64,000 nucleotides of DNA, from assembly GCF_030272615.1 (NCBI RefSeq), contig NC_081410.1:252821533-252885532 (forward strand), read 5' to 3'. A program made the translations under genes and the position numbers. Positions 1 through 10,100 of this stretch are shown piece by piece. Position 1 is the stretch's first letter, and every line of letters starts with the position of its first letter. The notes beneath the pieces were generated by a model. The model did no database searches. It saw nothing but the letters and a program-made list of their open reading frames with translations, and was not told the origin of the DNA. This DNA is from Cryptomeria japonica. Taxonomy: Eukaryota > Streptophyta > Pinopsida > Cupressales > Cupressaceae.

Positions 1-1095
1 ACAAAGGGCATATTTGAAAGTGAAAACCTGGAAAAGGCACTTGACGATGAGGGATTTGACCTCCCTACCATTGGTTACCTTCCATAGGACAAATCAAATT
101 TGTTGATAGAAGAAACAGATAGCATCAACATGGGCACTGAAGTCATTCCAAAAAATGTGCTCATTGCCAAATCCTTCATCGAAATCGAGAAACAAGACTT
201 CATCAACTTCCTTACAGAGGTTAAAATCAATTTTGCATGGTCCTATTCCGATATGCCAGGGTTGGATCCTGCCTTGGTGGTTCACAATCTCGCCGTCTGC
301 CCAGATGCAAAACCTGTAAAACAAAAACTCTGCAAAATGCACCTGCATATTGCTCTCTTGGTCAAGGCAGAACTTCAAAAGTTGTTAGACGTAGAATTTA
401 TCAAACCCATAGACTACGTTGAATGGGTCTCCAACATTGTACCTATCGGAAAACCTGCTGGGGGCATCTGCATTTGCACAAATTTTTGAGATCTAAATAT
501 AGCTTGTCCTAAAGACGATTTCCCGCTCCCAAACATAGATATGATTGTGGATCTTACAACAAGACATGAAATGCTATCGCTAATGGATGGGTTTTCTAGA
601 TACAACCAAATCAGGATAGCAGATGAGGATCGGCATAAAACTGCATTCACAACACCATGGGGTACTTTCTGTTACCGGGTCATGCCTTTTGGCCTTAAAA
701 ATGCTAGAGCTACATATCAACAGGCAATGACAACAATTTTTCATGACCTCTTGCACAAAATTATGGAGGACTACGTGGATGATCTGCTAGGCAAATCCAA
801 GACAAGACAAGAGCACATCCCTATTCTAAAACAGATCTTCGAAAGATTGGAAAAATACAAACTACGGTTGAATCCAAAAAAGTGTGTGTTTGGCGTCACA
901 TCAGGAAAACTACTAGGATTCATTGTTTCCCATAGAGGCATCGAGGTTGATCCCGCAAAGTTAAAAGCTATTATGGAAATGCCTCTGCCAAAAACTCTAA
1001 GACAACTACGCAGTCTCCAGGGAAAACTCCAGTCTGTCAGGCGTTTCATTTCACAGCTAGCTGACAAGTGCCATCCATTTGCACCTGTTACGTAA
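1..1095 (+). pseudogene. Reverse transcriptase region of element 1 pol (degenerate)
   Basis: This part of the polyprotein copies the element's RNA into DNA. One frame runs through it with in-frame stops at 85-87 (TAG), 487-489 (TGA, where FRDL is expected) and 1093-1095. Visible motifs in order are the pre-RT linker with DMPGLDP, PVKQKL, LLVKAEL, the PLPNIDMIVD block, MDGFSRYNQI, the TPWGTFCYRVMPFGLKNA block, the catalytic YVDD near 772-783, and KKCVFGV followed by GKLLGFIVS. The gag and protease end lies outside the window. After 1095 the frame shifts before RNase H begins. The copy cannot give a full product. Confidence 0.9.
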
Positions 1096-1975
1096 AGACA
1101 CAAAATTCAAATGAGATTACCTCTGTCAAAAGGCCTTTGAAAAATTAAAAGAATATCTAGCATCACCTCGAGTTTTGATGCCACCTACCCCTGGAAAACC
1201 CCTCATTTTGTACATATGTGCTACTACAGTGGCATTAGGGGCATTACTGGCACAAACAGATGATCAAGGGAAAGAACACGCCATTTACTACATCAGTCGG
1301 ACGTTGGTAGGATATGAACTCAATTACACCCCCATTGAAAGAGCATGTTTGGCATTAGTGTTCAGCACATAGAAACTATGACACTATATGCTAAATAATA
1401 AGATAAAATTAATTGCTAAAATTGATCCACTTAAATATCTCTTGTCCAAAGCTGCTCTCACTAGCAGAACCGCCAAATGGGTCATGCTCTTAAGCGAGTT
1501 TGACATTGAATATGTGGATAGAAAGGCAATCAAGGGACAAGTCATTGTAGATCAGTTGGCTGAAGCTCCACTTCCAGGCGACCATCCTCTTCTCACAGAA
1601 TTACCAGATGAGTTCATTATGACTGTTACCACATCCTCCACATGGAAATTGTATTTTGATGTCTCCTACACTCAAAATGGATTGGGGGCAGGAATATTAT
1701 TGGTCACACCTCAAGGAGATGGCATCCCCAAATCATACAAGATAGCCTTTGCATGTACTAATAACATAGCAGAATACGAGGCCCTCATCATAGGTTTACG
1801 CTTGGCTATCCACTGGAAAATAAAGGAATTACAAGTCTATGGCGATTCCCAGCTCGTCATAAAACAAGTCAATGATGAATACCAGACAAAAGATGATAAA
1901 ATCCTTCCCTACCGTACCATGGTTGAAGATCTTAAGCAACATTTCACGGCAATCAAGTTTGATCAAATCCCATGA
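1096..1975 (+). pseudogene. Gypsy RNase H plus second (plant/archaeal-type) RNase H of element 1
   Basis: After a frameshift near 1096-1140 the first RNase H is seen as the YISRTLVGYE and YTPIERACLALVF blocks. It continues through a TAG (1370-1372) and TGA (1379-1381), which fall where the family has TQKLRHY. From about 1640 a second RNase H starts with WKLYFDVS, GAGILLVTP, CTNNIAEYEALI and VYGDSQLVIKQV. The first conserved acid is kept (YFD), but the usual G-S after it reads V-S. Two RNase H domains in one pol is the Tat-lineage arrangement. A TGA at 1973-1975 separates this from the integrase part in the same frame. Confidence 0.85.
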
Positions 1976-3394
1976 ACAAACAACAGGGCTGTAGATGCAA
2001 TGGCCACCATTGGCTCCCTCCTTCAAATGACAACACACAGTCAGAAGTGCGAGTTCTTGGTCAAGCAATTATTTATACTAGCATACAACCTACCAAAGTC
2101 TGAAATGGTGTGTGTTCTTGTTGGTCCCAAGTCCCCTTGGTACCAAGAAACCTTCGTTTTCCTCAAAGACAACACCATTCCCCCACATCTCACCAAAACC
2201 CAACAACAAACTTTCATCCGCCGATGTGCCTGTTACACCATCCTTGCAGACACCTTTTTCAGAAGGCATTTTGATGGTTCCCTCCTAAGGTGTTTAGATA
2301 AACAAGAATCCGAATGGGCATTATGCAAAGTACATGAGGGCATCTGTGGGGCACACTCAAGTGGACTCACATTGGCTAAAAAACTTTTGAGAACAGGATA
2401 CTATTGGCCTAAAATGGAAGAAGATGCATACAACTATGTGAAGAAATGCATCCCTTGCCAGCAGCATGGCGACAAGATTCATGCACCGTCACAAGAATTG
2501 CAGCCATTCATTACACCATGGCCCTTCTCGCAGTGGGGGCTCGATCTCATTGGAAAAATCCACCCTTCATCTTCCAACGGACATAAATTCATTATCACCG
2601 CCACCGAATACTTCACCAAGTGGGTAGAGGCTATCCCTCTTACTTTCACCACTAGAAAGCAAATATCCAAATTCATCTTGAACTACCTAATCTGCCGATA
2701 TGGCATCCCAAAAGTTATCATCACAGATAATGGTAAACAATTTAAAAACCAGGATGTCAAAGAACTCTGCCAAAAATTCAACATCCAACACCGTTTCTCC
2801 ACTCCATATTATCCCTAAGGCAATGGCCAAGCTGAGGCTTCTAATAAAACCCTAATAAAAATCCTCAAAAAGACAGTCAATGAAGCGGGCCGTGATTGGC
2901 ACCTCCAAATCCATCCTGCATTGTGGGCCTACTGCACCTCTATCCGCACCCCCACAGGTGCCACTCCTTATTCCCTAGTATTTGGTTTCGAAGCTATCCT
3001 TCCCCTTGAGATCGAGATCCCCTCTCTAAGGGTATCACTGCAAAACATCCTACCAGACGAAGAATACAGAATTGATCGCTTACAAGAGCTAGAATTATTA
3101 GATGAAAGGCGCCTCAAGGCCTTGAATCATCTCCGAGTATATCAAAACCGTCTGTGCATGAGTTATCATAAAAAAATCAGAACCCAAGAATTCCAAGTTG
3201 GTGATCTTGTCCTCATAGAGAATCAGAAAAATCTACAAGAAAGAGAAAAGAAAGGCAAGTTCGAGCCTAATTGGCTTGGACCATATGTAATCACAGTGAA
3301 ATATGGATCAGGAGCTTATCAGTTGGCTACTCCTGAAGGCGATCCTTTGGATGATCCGATGAATATCATGCACCTTAAAAGGTTTTATGCTTAG
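1976..3394 (+). pseudogene. Integrase region of element 1 pol (degenerate)
   Basis: The integrase inserts the cDNA into host DNA. The zinc-binding HHCC module is visible (HEGICGAH, then CIPCQQ near 2449-2466). The DDE core follows with GLDLIGKI, ITDNGKQF and GNGQAEAS. A single TAA at 2816-2818 falls where the family has YYPQGNGQ, so it looks like CAA to TAA. The C-terminal module (GDLVLIENQ, NWLGPYVI, GSGAYQL) ends with LKRFYA and a natural TAG at 3392-3394. Apart from that one stop the frame is open from 2000 to 3394, so this is the best-preserved part of element 1. Confidence 0.9.
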
Positions 3395-4520
3395 TCCTCA
3401 GAAAGTCTTAAATTGTCAAAAAAAAAAAAAAAAAAAAAAAGATCCTGAAAAAATTGTCACTTTGGTGCAAACCTGGAAAATAGGCACCTTATGATACAAA
3501 AAAATTAAGAAAAAAAAAGGAAAAAAAAAGAAAAAAATTAGAAAAAGAAAGAAAAACAATTCGTGGCGTTATGGGCAAGTATCTTGGTGAAAACCTCTGT
3601 GCAGGCGCCAAGGTAAATAACCGGATCCACTGTCTATCATGTCGATACTACAAATCATCTACCATCCAACCCACCCATGCACAACATTCTTACTTTTCCA
3701 CCTCCCAATAAAACATGCGTATGATGATGAGTCTTCGCCTAAGTCATGAGCAAGAAATGTCCTAGTGAAACTGAGCTTTTATGCCTTTGTATAAGCTTCA
3801 AGAAGTCTTGAGAAACAATCCCAAGTCCATCCTAGTTCTACTCTTGGCAAGAGGTATCATTCGGTCACAAGGAAGAGACTTGTTAGATTTTGTTAGATCT
3901 TTTCATATAGGCTTGCATATTTTGCCCTACAATTGCCACTATTTACGACTGCCTGGGTTCTTCCATATCCAGATATGTTATGATAGGTGCATACTGGGGC
4001 ATATTTCATAATATGACATGTTTTGGATCCTTCTTGTATAAACCGGCGACCTGGTACTAGTGTTTATTAACACTTACCTTCTCGTGTACAAGAGGTATCA
4101 GTGTGTTTGAGGGTTTCCTTGCACGAACCCACAACTTGGTATTAGTGTTTCTTAACACTTGCATTGTTGTGTGCAAGAAATTCCCGTTTGTCTGCAGAGT
4201 CAGTCCACGCCCTACGCTTCTCATGGCATACTGATTTCTATAATTAGTGGTGCAAGTCACTCAGGGCAACATCAAACTAGGTTGGCTCTCCACATTTATT
4301 GTGCAAAAAATCTCACCATCATTCCATCAAATCCTAAACTCAATAATCCCATGGAATTCTCAATTGCCCCCATTTTCCTCCGCGGTCTCACATCCCTTAT
4401 TCTTCTTTCCAAATACCTCATGACTACTTCATATACCTTCCTCATTTATCCCTTCCACCCTAATTTTTCTTCTTCTATTTTTCTTTTTTTTCATCACATA
4501 ATCAATTCTTATTCTAATTC
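3395..4520 (+). other. 3' untranslated region of element 1
   Basis: No coding signal. It starts with a 20-base A run (about 3420-3440) and A/G-rich sequence. An imperfect direct duplication follows: about 4031-4096 and 4117-4182 share a TGGTA-T-AGTGTTT-TTAACACTT core about 85 bp apart. From about 4300 the sequence is pyrimidine-rich. Long repeat-bearing 3' untranslated regions are usual in Tat-lineage elements. Confidence 0.6.
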
Positions 4521-4756
4521 ATGTCTTATATAGGATGTATCCCTCCTGAAACCAGATGTTGTGATCTGATCATGTCTTATATAGGATGAATCCTTCCTGA
4601 AACCAGACATTGTGATCTGATAATGTCTTATACAGGATGACTCCTTCCTGTAACCAGACGTTGTGATCTGATCATGTCTTACATAGGATGAATCCTTCCT
4701 GAAACCAGACGTTGTGATCTGATCATGTCTTATAAAGGATGAATCCTTCCTGAAAC
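4521..4756 (+). repeat. 51-bp minisatellite, left part
   Basis: Units start with ATGTCTTATA at 4521, 4572, 4623, 4674 and 4725, an exact 51-bp period. Each unit carries AGGATG-ATCC, TTCCTGAAACCAGA and TTGTGATCTGATC blocks. The fifth copy is cut after CCTGAAAC at 4756 by the element 2 insertion and the array resumes at 18737. The period is divisible by three, so a spurious - strand ORF with 17-residue repeats appears here. Confidence 0.95.
4752..4756. repeat. Target site duplication, left copy, element 2
   Basis: GAAAC lies directly before the LTR start. The matching right copy at 18737-18741 is AAAAC, four of five identical. The uninterrupted minisatellite unit has CCTGAAACCAGA here, so the right copy has mutated. 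Confidence 0.8.
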
Positions 4757-5185
4757 TGTGTAGGGGAAAAAGCAAGACTAGGCTAACATGCCCTAATCCT
4801 ACCTTTTGACACACATTGTGGAATATGAAAGAGCCTAGAGGTATCACACAATTGGCTACTTCTTCTTGTGGAAGAGAGAGCCACGAGATACCTATTAGGG
4901 TTTCTATTCCTTTGTTGTAATTGAAAGATAAAATGATGCAAGTTCAATTCCTAACCTTAAAGTGCAAGTATGAACTAATAACAAGATTGCAGAATTGAGA
5001 TTAAACAATGGAAAGCTGTAAACACAAGGACAAGACAAGAATGCAGATGCATACCTAGAGTTAAAATATGAGTGAAAATGTTTGGGATGGGGGCACAGGC
5101 GCCACTGTCCTGATTCTGCTCTTGAAACTGTTGTTTTGCAACCTAAAAAGCTGTCGAAAATGCCGAAACTTGCTGTCTGATAGAA

Positions 5186-5278
5186 GGACCAGGGCGCCCA
5201 GCGCCCCTGTCCTAGGGACCAGGGTGCCTAGCGCCCCTGTCCTGGTAGGACCAGGGCACCCCACGCCCCTGTCCTGGT
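5186..5278. repeat. GC-rich 30-32 bp tandem repeat in LTR (3 copies)
   Basis: Copies begin GGACCAGGG at 5186, 5216 and 5248 and share AGCGCCCCTGTCCT-like tails. The other LTR has only two copies (16297-16356). The GC content stands out from the AT-rich surroundings. Confidence 0.85.
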
Positions 5279-6001
5279 CTTTTGTCCTGAAATTTGGTGT
5301 GTAGCTCAGTTTCTGTCTGCTTCTGCCGGATCTGCAACTTACGGCGTCGTCCGAACCTGAAATCTGCACTTATATCTGAAAAGGTATGGTGGGTGGCTAT
5401 ATAGGGTTTTGCCTTAGTCAAACCCCCGCTTTGGTGATTTCCACCTCCACGAATAGCCAAGTTGTATTGTAAAAGTAGTGTGTGTGCAAGATCCTAAAAT
5501 GCAAGTAAGCAAACTAGAGCAACCTAGAAAGTAAACCCTAATTGCTTGTAAATGATAATGTAAATGCTCTAAATCAAGATGCAAAGTGATCTAAAGTATG
5601 AATACAAATGATATAATGAGGCTTATGCAAAGACATGAAAACAACATGAAATCATACCCAACCCCAAGGGAGGGGTACAAGCCAATCTTCAGTCGGTGAT
5701 CCCCTATTTCTCTTCAATGTCTTCAAAGCCCTAAATGGATGAATGAAATTGATGAATGCTTGATGGGTGGGTGTTGAATGTTGTTGAAGTCTTCAAAGAT
5801 CTACTCTTTCACTGTATAGAAGGTCCCTTAAACCAAAAATTTGGATCCTTTCAAATGAAGAAAGAGAGCTTTTATATATGAAACCCTAGGTCTTAATTTC
5901 AACTTTTGGCCGGCCCAGAGATTGAATCTCCCACCAATTTCTTGGGGTTAAGCTTTATTTTATGATTGGATTGCGCTCTTAAAATTTCGAGAAAAATGTC
6001 G

Positions 6002-6033
6002 GGGACCATGTGCACTCCGGGCGCCATGGTCCC
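6002..6033. repeat. LTR hairpin with 9-bp arms
   Basis: GGGACCATG (6002-6010) and CATGGTCCC (6025-6033) are perfect inverted arms around a 14-base loop. The same hairpin is at 18350-18381 in the other LTR. The right part contains the 15-mer GGGCGCCATGGTCCC, which recurs in the minisatellite of PMD intron 1. Confidence 0.8.
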
Positions 6034-6388
6034 GACAACTTTTCACCAAATTTTCAGGGTCATTGGATATGATAATTTTAGAGAGAATCCCGAAGTTACA
6101 GGTGATTTTGAGATGTTTTGACCCCCGAAATCAAGCCCCCAAGTTCAAAATAGGACCTAATTAGGGTTTTTGATTAAATGATGTATTGGAGGAATAAAAT
6201 GAAAGGGGCACACTTTAATGAAAGGGCCCAACTGGAAGATGATGAAATAAGACCTTAGACTTAATTAATTTGATTAATTAAGTGCTAAAGGAAAATGCGA
6301 TGCAAAGTGCAAGATGCGCCAAGGCGGGAGCTAAACCTAGTGTGAGATTGTACCACCCTAGCAAGTGCGTACAATTTACGATGCTACA

Positions 6389-6403
6389 TTTAGCCCCCAC
6401 TTT
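6389..6403 (-). promoter_or_regulatory. Polypurine tract of element 2
   Basis: On the - strand it reads AAAGTGGGGGCTAAA and directly abuts the 3' LTR (TGTAGC...). This is the expected primer for plus-strand DNA synthesis and confirms the leftward orientation. Confidence 0.85.
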
Positions 6404-6970
6404 AGTGGTCATATGAGTACTACGTGCATATGCAAGCTAAATTACAGGAAAGTAAACATTATTTGAAAAAGGATATATCCATAAGTCTGTCGAACGAAGC
6501 CCCCAGCGGTATCTGCAGTACACAGTTAGGAACCACACCCTACAAAACACATGTTAGATCACAACATCACCTAATGCTTACTAAGGAAAGTGATGAAATT
6601 TGCGAGTAGCTATATGCCCCCCTTGTTTCGGCTTGCTTATTAGGGAGGTGAAACAGGATAACATGTTTACTTACGACAAATTGTGTGAGAGATTATTGAT
6701 GAGAGATGTTCACTGAAGAGGCTTCATCAGAGCACATTTTGGAACATCCATGGAGTAAGGGAACAAAAATACGATTCCTACACAACAAACGGTTTGAAAA
6801 TCGCATCTCCCAAACTCAAGTTATGATGAAATGAGTGATAGAGGAAATTTAGGGTTTTGAAATCAAAGGTAAAGGAATGAAAATATATACCTCGAAAGTG
6901 ACTATTGCATTTGTCACTTTGTTGATTTTTGAGTATTGTTCATTGCAGTGGAGCCCACATAGCCATCATC
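6404..6970 (+). other. Spacer upstream of the antisense PMD gene
   Basis: No supported ORF. It lies between the 3' LTR of element 2 and the first ATG of the PMD gene, so it would hold that gene's promoter and 5' leader. The only promoter-like string is TATATA at 6884-6889, about 80 bases before the ATG. Confidence 0.5.
6884..6889 (+). promoter_or_regulatory. Possible TATA box of PMD gene
   Basis: TATATA lies 81 bases before the ATG at 6971. In AT-rich DNA this is weak evidence, offered only because position and orientation fit. Confidence 0.2.
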
Positions 6971-7051
6971 ATGCCTTCACAAAGACCGAAGCATCCCACG
7001 AGGATGGAGATCATGCGACAGGCTGTGATCGGTGACAAGCCACTGGACGAG

Positions 7052-7378
7052 GTGAGTTGACTGAACTTTGACTTTGACTTTCTGCATTTGTGTTGACTTT
7101 GAGTTTCTGTGATCGAATGCGGACCCTAGAATCTGACCCTAGGTCCCACCCAGGGTGCCATGGTCCTATCAGGGTGCTATGGTCCCTGTGGGGCACCATG
7201 GTCCCTAAAGGGCGCCATGGTCCTCTTAGGGCACCATGGTCCCCTCAGGGCGCCATGGTCCCAATTAGGACTTGGCAAGGGGTGTCAGGGTTAGCTTTCA
7301 ATGTTCGATAGTTTTTGTTTTTCGTGTAGATGATTTTGATGATTGAGTACTGATTACACTGATGTTTTTGCATTGCAG
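7052..7378 (+). other. Intron 1 of the PMD gene
   Basis: A 327-bp interval with a strong plant-type donor (G|GTGAGT) and acceptor (TTTTTGCATTGCAG). Removing it joins two in-phase coding segments. It holds the 19-bp minisatellite at 7152-7265. Confidence 0.7.
7152..7265. repeat. Exact 19-bp tandem repeat, six copies, inside PMD intron 1
   Basis: Units start at 7152, 7171, 7190, 7209, 7228 and 7247 with constant 19-bp spacing. The consensus is close to AGGGCGCCATGGTCCCT plus two variable bases. Each unit contains the palindrome CCATGG or a one-base variant. The same 15-mer core is in the LTR hairpin at 6019-6033. Confidence 0.93.
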
Positions 7379-9011
7379 GATCTCCCATACATGAGAGAGC
7401 ACACTATGGGGCAGATTCTTCGCAGTCTACGAGATCAGATTCCCCGGCTGACTCAGGCAGAGAGGGATACGTTATCGATAGTGGGTTTATGGTATGCGAT
7501 CCTCATGCCGGCCATTCGATTCCATCCTGCGATGTTGATGGCACTTATGGAAAGATGGGATCCTGATGCATGTACATTCCATCTCCCAGTAGGAGAGATG
7601 ACGGTTACACTTGAGGATGTGTACCGCATACTTCGCCTACCTATCAGAGGAGCCACCGTGACATACGCGACCGATCGGTCAGTGGAGGACCATCAGAGGG
7701 AGCAGATATACTGCATAGGGAGAGTCATGCTGAGTGAGATGAGAGGTCACATCATGATCAGTTGGCTCTTACATCCTACAGGAGAGGTGCCCCTTGTGAG
7801 ACGTCTTATGATTGCCATCATTGCACTAGCTGTCTGCCCTAATGGGTGAGGTATGCACATGCATGGGGGTCTCACATGGTGCATTAGGGCTATCGAGAGA
7901 CATAGGAGAGTATATGCTTGGGGTCGGAGTATGCTTGCACATCTCTATCATGACCTCGAGGAGTATGTGTTTGGACAATGTTGTAGCTTGATGACATGCA
8001 CACTTCTGCAGGTGTGGATATTTGAGCACTTCACATGCACCAGGCCTGTCGGCTATCCGATGAGTGCAGCTAGCGAGCGACCTAGGGTGTTTGCCTATCC
8101 ACTTACCAGCAAGTGGAGATTTAAGGATCTACTATATTGGAGAGTGACATTCGATAGATTGACAACTGAGGTGACAGTATGGAGACCATATCTGCGGATG
8201 CACAGATGGGATGGAATGGAGAGGCAGCTAGCATGCTTACAGAGGAACCGCCTACTAAGAGGATGATACTCACATATCATAGTCCCATTCTACTTTGACC
8301 AAGTACGGAGGCAGTTTGGGCTAGAGCAGTGTGTTCCAACCGATGTACCTATCTATACTCGACACTCACGAGTCCTTCCCAGACCCAGAGCAGTAGCGAG
8401 ACCTACGACAGATGATATCGAGATTACAGATATAGAGGGGTCCGATCAGGATGTGGTCACTGATTACTCCGCAGATCCCGGAGCACAGCGCAGGTATCTC
8501 TCATGGTTTGTGAGGACATACCTAGGGCCTATCTTTCCACCAGATTATCCGATAGGCCATCCAGGTCCATGGAGACATGGAGACTGAGATGAGGATCAGG
8601 GATCCAGATCGGAGGAGCCAGAGGAGGGAGAGGGTCATGAGGAGGCAAGAGATCCTGATCCACCCATAGGAGATCAGCCTAGTGCCGAGGAGGAGGAGGA
8701 AGGAGAGGAGGATGAAACAGATAGAGATGATGATGAGGAGAACGAGGATGTGGGTGAGGATGCGGATGAGGATAAGGATGATGTGGAGGAGGAGGATAGA
8801 GATGATGAGGAGGAGTCAGATGCAGCTCCACACCACTCAGGAGATGATACCATAGCCTTGGATCCTCCTCATATTCCCCAAAAGGGGGAACACGAGGCGA
8901 TACGGAGACCTGTACCCATCGTGCACAGATCATTTGAGCGTGGGGAGCCTAGTAGTTCCCAGTCACAAATGCTACCATATCACGATCCCTACTGGCACAA
9001 GGGAGATCCAG

Positions 9012-9091
9012 GTATAGTAGGCTTATATTGATTGATTAATGTTTTGATAATATAGAATGGTACTAATACAAAACCTATTCTACTGCTATAG
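9012..9091 (+). other. Intron 2 of the PMD gene (predicted)
   Basis: An 80-bp AT-rich interval from GTATAG to TGCTATAG. Its removal restores a frame with an aromatic VQEWRS segment and the Ser/Arg-rich tail. A second acceptor at 9102 exists but would change the frame. Confidence 0.5.
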
Positions 9092-9492
9092 CTAATGTAC
9101 AGGAGTGGCGCTCCTTGATCTAGCAAGCAGTGACAGATATTTCCATGATGGCACAGATCCCTAGTTCCTCATAGGTTGCTTATAGGCCTCAAGGGAATGC
9201 GGGTCGGCATGAGGACTTGTTTTCTCCATTTTGAGTACAGGTGGAAATATGGAGGGAGAGAGAGAGAGTTCTATCAGAGAACCTTCAGCGAGCATAGTGT
9301 GACCTAGCAGCAGCTCAGGCCAAGGCTACCTCGTATTGCGTGATCCTTATGGATAGGGATCGTAGGAGTTCCTCTCGGAGTCATTCACGGTCTATATCAC
9401 ACTATACACCTATGGGTCCACCTTCACGGCCGGATCAGGAGGGAGCGTCTAGTCGTCACTCTCCAGCCACTAGCCCTAGGGATAGGAGATGA

Positions 9493-10100
9493 TTTCATGT
9501 TGTAGGATAGGTCACATTTTGGATGTATAGTGACCTACTTTTGTATATGAAAACATGATCCACATATATATATATATATATGCTTCTCTTTGTCTCAAAT
9601 GTGTTATCTTTAATGCCTAAAACAATGTACATTTTGATTAAAGTTAATACATTTGGTAGATGTACATGTATGTTCTGAATTTAATTTCCATGTGATTGAT
9701 TTCTCAATGCTCCATGATTAAATTGATACATGTGTGACTTAATTAAAATAAAATATTTAATCAAGTACTACATTGATGATAGAGAAGAAATATGTGTTAA
9801 TCCTAAGAATCATACAACTAATGTGATTTAACTAAAACACAACATGATACAATTCTACTTAACACATAAAGACATTGTATAATATGCCAGCATAATGGAA
9901 ATGTAAATCTTTTGCAATTTACATAAATGAATTCAAGACAAACTATAGAGTAAAGGAACACGCTTTTCAAGAACAAAGCAATATAGATTAAACAAAATAT
10001 CATTTAATTCTATTTTCTCTAACAAAGATATGCTAACATATTATCCAATTTTGAAGAAGTGAAAAGAAGATAGATGAAATGAAAGATAAGGAATGAGGAA
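9493..10100. other. Spacer between convergent PMD gene and pol of element 2
   Basis: AT-rich, no coding signal. It holds an (AT)n run near 9563-9582 and several AATAAA-like strings on both strands, so it could carry the 3' ends of both convergent transcripts. Confidence 0.5.

Larger units (their letters stand above)
4757..6388 (-). repeat. 3' LTR of element 2
   Basis: 1632 bp, matching 15868-18736 after removal of the inserted solo LTR. By eye the two differ by a few percent plus small indels, including one extra copy of a GC-rich repeat at 5186-5278. It also contains a conserved hairpin at 6002-6033 with arms GGGACCATG and CATGGTCCC. Confidence 0.95.
6971..9492 (+). pseudogene. Plant mobile domain (PMD, MAIN-like) gene with two introns, antisense inside Gypsy element 2
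   Basis: Three exons fit one reading frame: 6971-7051 (27 codons, donor GAG|GTGAGT), 7379-9011 (acceptor TTGCATTGCAG) and 9092-9492 (donor CCAG|GTATAG, acceptor CTGCTATAG), about 704 codons. Intron 1 is phase 0 and intron 2 phase 1. Residues about 28-345 match the PMD of plant MAIN/MAIL-type proteins: ALMERWDPDACTFHLPVGEM, VTLEDVYRILRLPI, YAWGRSMLAHLY and RPYLRM. An Asp/Glu-rich tract covers residues about 431-525, and the tail is Ser/Arg-rich. PMD proteins are plant-specific nuclear or transposon-borne proteins linked to silencing; the biochemical role is not established. Seven in-frame stops (7847, 8264, 8585, 9121, 9172, 9232, 9295), all TGA or TAG, make this copy dead. The exon model is my inference. 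Confidence 0.82.

Noticed and set aside
4509-4847. Minus-strand ORF with 17-residue repeats
   Set aside because: The 51-bp minisatellite is a multiple of three, so any open frame repeats. It is antisense to element 1 and runs into the inserted LTR.
8679-8933. His/Pro-rich minus-strand ORF
   Set aside because: It is the shadow of the Asp/Glu-rich tract of the PMD gene on the + strand.
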